Positions 4,348 to 8,742 of a stretch of DNA of 8,742 nt are shown here, piece by piece. The number at the start of each line of letters is the position of its first letter. Position 1 is the first letter of the stretch. This DNA is from Zoogloeaceae bacterium. GTDB lineage: Bacteria; Pseudomonadota; Gammaproteobacteria; Burkholderiales; Rhodocyclaceae. The notes below the pieces were generated by a model. It had not been told where the DNA came from, made no database searches, and saw only the letters and a list, made by a program, of their open reading frames with translations. Made by a program: the position numbers and the translations under genes. Location: the NCBI GenBank assembly GCA_031259605.1, contig JAIRLE010000181.1, positions 1 through 8,742 of the forward strand. Reading direction: 5' to 3'.

Positions 4348-7068
4348 ATGAAACGCATGTTATTCAATGCGACACAGGCCGAAGAACTGCGTGTCGCCAT
4401 TGTCGATGGACAAAAACTCATCGACCTCGACATCGAATCGGCCGCCAAGGAACAAAGGAAGAGCAACATCTACAAAGGGGTCATCACCCGCATCGAACCT
4501 TCGCTGGAAGCCGTCTTTGTCGATTACGGCGCGGAACGGCACGGTTTCTTGCCGTTCAAGGAAATCTCGAAACGTTATTTTCAATCGGGCGCGGACAGTC
4601 GTTCCAACATCCGCAACGCCCTGCGCGTCGGCCAGGAACTCGTCCTCCAGGTCGGCAAGGATGAGCGCCACAACAAGGGCGCGGCGCTGACCACGTTCAT
4701 TGCGCTGGCTGGCCGCTATCTGGTGCTGATGCCCAACAACCCGCGCGGCGGCGGCATTTCCCGGCGCGCCGAAGGCGACGAACGCGCCGAACTGCATACC
4801 ATCCAGGATCAGCTCGAAGTTCCCGACGGCATGAGCCTGATCATCCGCACCGCCGCCATTGGCCACCAGATTGAAGAACTGCGCTGGGATCTGAATTACC
4901 TGCTGCAACTGTGGCGCGCCATCGAAGGCGTTGCCGAAAAGTCCAGCGCGCCGGTGCTTATCTACCCGGAAGGCAGTCTGGTCGTCCGCGCTATCCGCGA
5001 TTACTTTCAGCCTGAAATCGGCGAAATCCTCATCGACACCAAGGAAATCTTCGAGCAGGCCGAAACCTTCATGGCCTCAGTGATGCCGCACGACGTGGGA
5101 CGGGTCAAACTGTACCGCGACGACGTGCCGCTGTTTTCCCGCTTCCAGATCGAGCACCAAATTGAAACCGCCTTTGGCCGCCAGGTGAACCTGCCTTCCG
5201 GCGGAGCCATCGTCATCGACCATACCGAGGCGCTGGTGGCAATAGACGTCAACTCCGGACGCGCCACGCGCGCCGCGAACATCGAGGAAACCGCCTTCAG
5301 GACCAACCTGGAAGCCGCCGATGAAGTCGCTCGCCAATTGCGTCTCCGGGATTTGGGCGGGCTGATTGTCATCGATTTCATCGACATGGAATCGGCGAAG
5401 AATCAGCGCGAGGTGGAGAATCGCCTGAAGGACGCGCTGAAATTCGATCGCGCCCGAGTGCAGATGGGCAAGATCAGCCGCTTCGGCCTGATGGAGCTTT
5501 CCCGGCAACGCTTGCGACCGGCGCTGGCGGAAACCAGCTATATTCCCTGTCCGCGTTGCAGCGGCACTGGGCATATCCGCTCCACCGAATCCGCCGCCCT
5601 GCATATCCTGCGCATCCTGGAAGAAGAAGCCATGAAGGACGGCACCGCCGCCGTGCATGCGCAGGTTCCGGTCGATGTCGCCACCTTCCTGCTGAACGAA
5701 AAACGCCAGGACATCCAGTTCGTCGAACTGCGCCACAAGGTTTCCATCCTGCTCATTCCCAATGTGCATCTGGAAACGCCGGCGCACGGCATTACCCGGT
5801 TGAAACATGACGATCTCAATGTCGAGGATTCGCGCGAACCTTCCTACAAGATGATGGAGACGCCCAGCGAAGAAAAACCGGGGGTGGACGGCAGCAAGCC
5901 GGAACCGGTCCGTCCGCGCCAGGAAGCCGCATTGAAGAACATCGCGCCGGAAATCCCGGCACCCGTCATCCGCAAGGCAACGCCGGCGGAATCCGGCGGC
6001 GGTATCGTCACGCGCATTCTTTCCTGGTTCCGCGCCAGCGCCAGCACGACGCCCACCGCGCCTGCCAACGGAAAGCGCGTCGCGCGCAGCGACAATAATC
6101 GCCGCAAACCGCGCGATGCGCGGCGTAGCGAAAACGCCGCCGGCAAACCCGAGAAAACCGGACAGCCGCCGCGCGGCGAACGCGGACGCAACCGCGAAAC
6201 CACGGTCGCGCCCGCCAATGCCGCGCGCGAGCCGCGAGAACCCCGCGAACCCCGTGAGCCGCGCAAGCCACGCGAACGCCGCGAACGCGAGCCTGCTGCG
6301 GAAAAAATCCCGGCGGTGGAAGTTGCCATCCCCGGCAACGCGGACGGCAATGAGGAGAGCGGCAATCCCCGTCGGCGCGGCAATCGCCGCAGCCGCAATA
6401 GCCGCCGCGATACCCTCGCGGAAGAAAGCGGTTTGACGGAAAAACGTCTGCCGGACGCCGCAAGCGGCGAAGACGTGTCCGTAGGCGCGGACGAACCTCA
6501 GGAAGTCGCGCCGAACCTCCATGCGTCTGGTGCCAGCGCTCCGGTCGCGCTGATTGCCGAGACCACCCACGAAGCGGGCGGCCCCACTGCGGAAGCCGCT
6601 GTTTTTTCGCAGCCCGTCAGTCCTTCCGCCCTGTCGACCGCTACCGCGCCCGCCGTGATTACTAGCGTCGCCGCCAACGTGGTGACTCCGGACGCGGTCG
6701 CCTTCTCCGATGAAAGCGGCTCCCCGCTGGTGCCGCCGCCCGTCGAGGTGCCGAGTACGCCGTTGGTGTTCATGCCGTCCGCAAAAGACCAGGAAGCGGA
6801 GAGCAAGAAACCCCCGCTTCCCGCTGAAGCGCCGGAACCCGCGCCGACGCGCCCGGCACCGGTCGCCGATCTGGAAAAAGAATTGGCGCAAAGCGGATTG
6901 GTGCTGGTGCAGACCGTTGCCGCCGCGCCTTTGTCGGCTCCGTCTCCGGCAACCCCAAGAGGCCGTCCGCGCCGCCGGAAACCAGACGCCGCCCAGGCAG
7001 AAGAACCTCTGGTGCTGGTGGAAACCCAGGAGCCGGGCAGCGATCCCACGCAAGCGAATACGCCGTAG
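4348..7068 (+). CDS. rne: Ribonuclease E
   Basis: RNase E is the essential endonuclease that starts mRNA decay and matures rRNA and tRNA, and it scaffolds the degradosome at the inner membrane. The 906-residue product begins MKRMLFNATQAEELRVA, as the family does, with GGAG eight bases upstream. An S1 domain covers about 35-118, followed by the 5'-sensor and RNase H-like regions. The metal-binding aspartates are Asp300 in AIDVNSGR and Asp343 in VIDFIDM (Asp303 and Asp346 in E. coli), and the zinc link is CPRCSGTG with Cys401 and Cys404. After about residue 500 the chain is low in complexity. It has a short amphipathic segment GGIVTRILSWFRA (551-563) likely to bind membrane, Arg-rich blocks at 577-648 and 674-687, and a Pro/Ala-rich stretch. 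Near the end are two similar segments, LVLVQT (851-856) and LVLVET (888-893), flanking RGRPRRRKP. Length and catalytic half distinguish it from RNase G. Confidence 0.96.
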   Translation: MKRMLFNATQAEELRVAIVDGQKLIDLDIESAAKEQRKSNIYKGVITRIEPSLEAVFVDYGAERHGFLPFKEISKRYFQSGADSRSNIRNALRVGQELVLQVGKDERHNKGAALTTFIALAGRYLVLMPNNPRGGGISRRAEGDERAELHTIQDQLEVPDGMSLIIRTAAIGHQIEELRWDLNYLLQLWRAIEGVAEKSSAPVLIYPEGSLVVRAIRDYFQPEIGEILIDTKEIFEQAETFMASVMPHDVGRVKLYRDDVPLFSRFQIEHQIETAFGRQVNLPSGGAIVIDHTEALVAIDVNSGRATRAANIEETAFRTNLEAADEVARQLRLRDLGGLIVIDFIDMESAKNQREVENRLKDALKFDRARVQMGKISRFGLMELSRQRLRPALAETSYIPCPRCSGTGHIRSTESAALHILRILEEEAMKDGTAAVHAQVPVDVATFLLNEKRQDIQFVELRHKVSILLIPNVHLETPAHGITRLKHDDLNVEDSREPSYKMMETPSEEKPGVDGSKPEPVRPRQEAALKNIAPEIPAPVIRKATPAESGGGIVTRILSWFRASASTTPTAPANGKRVARSDNNRRKPRDARRSENAAGKPEKTGQPPRGERGRNRETTVAPANAAREPREPREPREPRKPRERREREPAAEKIPAVEVAIPGNADGNEESGNPRRRGNRRSRNSRRDTLAEESGLTEKRLPDAASGEDVSVGADEPQEVAPNLHASGASAPVALIAETTHEAGGPTAEAAVFSQPVSPSALSTATAPAVITSVAANVVTPDAVAFSDESGSPLVPPPVEVPSTPLVFMPSAKDQEAESKKPPLPAEAPEPAPTRPAPVADLEKELAQSGLVLVQTVAAAPLSAPSPATPRGRPRRRKPDAAQAEEPLVLVETQEPGSDPTQANTP
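6226..6291 (+). repeat. In-gene tandem repeat encoding Arg-Glu-Pro units in RNase E
   Basis: Codons 627-648 encode four REP units followed by variants (RKP, RER, RERE), with a 9-bp DNA period built on Arg-Glu-Pro codons. It lies in the disordered, Arg-rich part of RNase E that in other species binds RNA or helicase partners. Such a repeat may vary in number between strains. Confidence 0.7.
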
Positions 7069-7087
7069 GCTTCGGTTTTTCGCGGGT

Positions 7088-8395
7088 TTACGCCTTGTCG
7101 TCCAGTTCGCGCAGGCGCGCCAGTTTCTCCCCGATTCTGGCTTCCAGCCCGCGCGGAGTGGGACGGTACCAGCCGGGTTCGTCCATGCCTTCGGGCAGGT
7201 AGGTTTCGCCAGCGGCATAGGCTTCGGGTTCGTCGTGGGCGTAGCGGTAGCTTTTGCCGTAGCCCAGATCCCGCATCAGTTGGGTGGGCGCGTTGCGCAG
7301 ATGCTCGGGCACCGGGCGGGACGGATCCCCGGCGACATGCGATTTGGCCGCGCCGTAGGCCAGATAGGCGGCGTTGGATTTGGGCGCGACGGCCATGTAG
7401 AGTACCGCTTCCGCCAGCGCCAGTTCGCCTTCCGGCGAACCCAGCCGTTCATAGGTATCCGCCGCCGCGAGGGCGATCTGCGCGGCTCTGGGATCGGCCA
7501 GGCCGATGTCTTCCCAGGCCATGCGCAGGACGCGGCGCGCCAGATAGCGCGGGTCGGCACCGCCATCCAGCATCCGGCAAAACCAGTAGAGCGCGGCGTC
7601 GGGATGAGAGCCGCGCACGGATTTGTGCAGGGCGGAAATCTGGTCATAAAAGGCGTCGCCGCCTTTATCGAAACGTCGCAGATTCTGCGCCAGCGCTTCG
7701 GCGGCGAACGCGCCGTCAATGACGCGGCGGCCTGCGCCCTCGGCGGCGACGATCAATTGCTCAATGAGATTCAAGAGCTTGCGGGCGTCGCCGTCGGACA
7801 GACCAATCAGGCGGTTGCGCGCGGCCTCGTCAAAGGCAAGATCGGCGAAGGCGGTGGCCTGGGCGCGTTCGAAAAGCCGTTCCAGATCGTCCGCTTCCAG
7901 CGGCTTCAGCACATAGACCGTGGCGCGCGAGAGCAGGGCGGAATTGACCTCGAAGGAAGGGTTTTCCGTGGTCGCGCCAATGAAGGTAATGACGCCGGAT
8001 TCCACATAGGGTAAAAAGGCGTCCTGCTGCGCCTTGTTGAAACGGTGGACTTCATCGACGAACAACAGGGTGCGTCGCCCTTGCAGTTGGCTGGCTTTTG
8101 CCCCCTGCATGGCCTCGCGGATGTCCTTGACGCCGGAAAAAACGGCGGAAAGCGCGATGAATTCGCATTCAAAGCCATCGGCCATCAAGCGCGCCAGCGT
8201 CGTCTTGCCCACGCCCGGCGGCCCCCAGAAAATCATGGAATGCGGCTTTTTCGCCGCAAAGGCAATGCGCAAGGGCTTGCCCGGCCCCAAGAGATGCGCC
8301 TGCCCGACCACTTCATCCAGCGTCGCCGGACGCAAGCGTTCGGCCAGCGGCTGGAAACTGGCATCGGCGGCAAGCACGGAAAAGAGATCGGTCAT
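7088..8395 (-). CDS. rarA: Replication-associated recombination protein A (RarA/MgsA, AAA+ ATPase)
   Basis: RarA is a tetrameric AAA+ ATPase related to clamp-loader subunits; it acts with SSB at stalled replication forks and in recombination. The frame is open to 8704, but the start at 8395 (MTDLF) matches the usual family N-terminus and gives 435 residues, against 447 in E. coli. The leader PLAERLRPATLDEVVGQ is diagnostic. Walker A is GPPGVGKTT (58-66), Walker B is LLFVDEVH (110-117), sensor 1 is GATTENPSF (140-148), and the arginine-finger region is LLSRATVYVL. The C-terminal tetramerisation region shows SALHKSVRGSHPDAALYW and, near the end, HLRNAPTQLMRDLGYGKSYRYAHD, typical of RarA rather than RuvB or DnaX. 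No good Shine-Dalgarno sequence is visible. The gene converges on rne with 19 bp between stop codons and no strong stem-loop there, only a TTTTT run. It is monocistronic as seen here. Confidence 0.96.
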   Translation of the reverse strand: MTDLFSVLAADASFQPLAERLRPATLDEVVGQAHLLGPGKPLRIAFAAKKPHSMIFWGPPGVGKTTLARLMADGFECEFIALSAVFSGVKDIREAMQGAKASQLQGRRTLLFVDEVHRFNKAQQDAFLPYVESGVITFIGATTENPSFEVNSALLSRATVYVLKPLEADDLERLFERAQATAFADLAFDEAARNRLIGLSDGDARKLLNLIEQLIVAAEGAGRRVIDGAFAAEALAQNLRRFDKGGDAFYDQISALHKSVRGSHPDAALYWFCRMLDGGADPRYLARRVLRMAWEDIGLADPRAAQIALAAADTYERLGSPEGELALAEAVLYMAVAPKSNAAYLAYGAAKSHVAGDPSRPVPEHLRNAPTQLMRDLGYGKSYRYAHDEPEAYAAGETYLPEGMDEPGWYRPTPRGLEARIGEKLARLRELDDKA

Positions 8396-8506
8396 GATGA
8401 AAAAACGCGCGCACAGCCACATTATCGCCCAATGTCGCCCGCAAAACAGGAGACAACCGGGGCACCGCATGAATGCTCGTTTTTTCCCTCGTCTGCCGCG
8501 TGGAAG

Positions 8507-8583
8507 AAAAAAAGGCGCAAGGTTTCCCCCTCTCCTGCGGAAAAGAGGACGGCAGACGGCGGCGAATCGGGGCTTCCCTTGCG
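8507..8583 (-). terminator. Terminator-like inverted repeat upstream of rarA
   Basis: On the minus strand CGCAAGG (8583-8577) pairs with CCTTGCG (8522-8516), reinforced inside by CCCC (8572-8569) with GGGG (8529-8526). It is followed by CC and a run of seven T (8513-8507). A second overlapping pair is formed by CGTCTGCCG (8490-8498) and CGGCAGACG (8550-8558). This could end transcription coming leftwards from the repeat at the right edge before rarA begins. The large internal segment makes it an imperfect terminator. The rest of 8396-8609 shows no gene; rarA's own promoter should lie here but I could not place it. Confidence 0.4.
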
Positions 8584-8609
8584 TCATGCCGCGCTGCCGC
8601 AAACCGCCA

Positions 8610-8742
8610 TTCATCGTAAAACGAACTCCGGTTTGAAACCTCGCCCGTAAGAAAGACGCGAAGGTTGAGACCCCGGCCGCGGCCGGGGTTTCGACCGTAG
8701 CCATTCTCGAGGGGAGAGAAACCCCTTCCCAATGGAGTTAGA
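8610..8742 (-). repeat. Structured dispersed repeat, copy 2, cut by the window edge
   Basis: This is the second copy of the repeat at 2671-2786, in the same orientation. The outer block (8610-8646) and the inner block (8692-8734) match copy 1 with few changes, including CGACCGTAGCC and CTCGAGGGGA. The middle differs and contains a perfect 20-bp palindrome at 8670-8689 (ACCCCGGCC, GC, GGCCGGGGT). The minus-strand frame LGRGF, PLENGYGR ... VSNRS is kept, but it runs on into SSFYDE instead of stopping. The remainder lies beyond 8742, so its full size and any transposase gene cannot be seen. Confidence 0.75.

Noticed and set aside
7069..7087. Shared terminator between convergent rne and rarA
   Set aside because: There is a TTTTT run but only a 3-4 bp stem before it, too weak to call.
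5077..7218. 713-codon open frame on the minus strand opposite rne
   Set aside because: It is antisense to the whole second half of RNase E, has no family motifs and a composition dictated by GC-rich codons; long antisense frames are common in such DNA.
8396..8704. N-terminal extension of rarA by 103 codons
   Set aside because: The extension reads through a terminator-like repeat and the dispersed repeat; RarA proteins start at the MTDLF position.

Overview
The window looks like a housekeeping stretch of a GC-rich betaproteobacterial chromosome. This rests on protein character: an RNase E with a long Arg/Pro-rich tail and two LVLV(Q/E)T segments at its end, a rluC/rne divergent pair, and typical GlmU and RarA. 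The genus cannot be named from sequence alone. Mobile-element debris is interspersed.

Layout. Positions 1-397 hold the right part of an IS5-family insertion sequence whose transposase has lost its middle, including the catalytic core. Positions 404-498 form a 95-bp segment with 16-bp inverted ends. Three genes then run leftwards: rluC (3905-2901), a three-helix membrane protein with a C-terminal winged-helix domain (2655-1903), and glmU (1877-510). The last two are 25 bp apart and look co-transcribed. A structured repeat (2671-2786) lies between rluC and the membrane-protein gene. A second copy of it starts at 8610 and runs off the right edge.

The 442-bp gap between rluC and rne is non-coding. 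It carries a -10 box almost touching the rluC start codon and a series of stem-loops leading into rne, the last of which masks the rne ribosome binding site. rne (4348-7068) runs rightwards and meets rarA (8395-7088) tail to tail, 19 bp apart. Positions 8396-8609 contain no convincing gene, only a terminator-like inverted repeat on the minus strand.

Functionally, rne and rluC concern RNA decay/processing and rRNA modification. glmU makes UDP-GlcNAc for peptidoglycan and LPS, and rarA acts at stalled replication forks. The least explained items are the membrane-anchored winged-helix protein upstream of glmU, the two-copy structured repeat, and the folded rne leader. I found no CRISPR array, tRNA, rRNA or obvious defence cassette.
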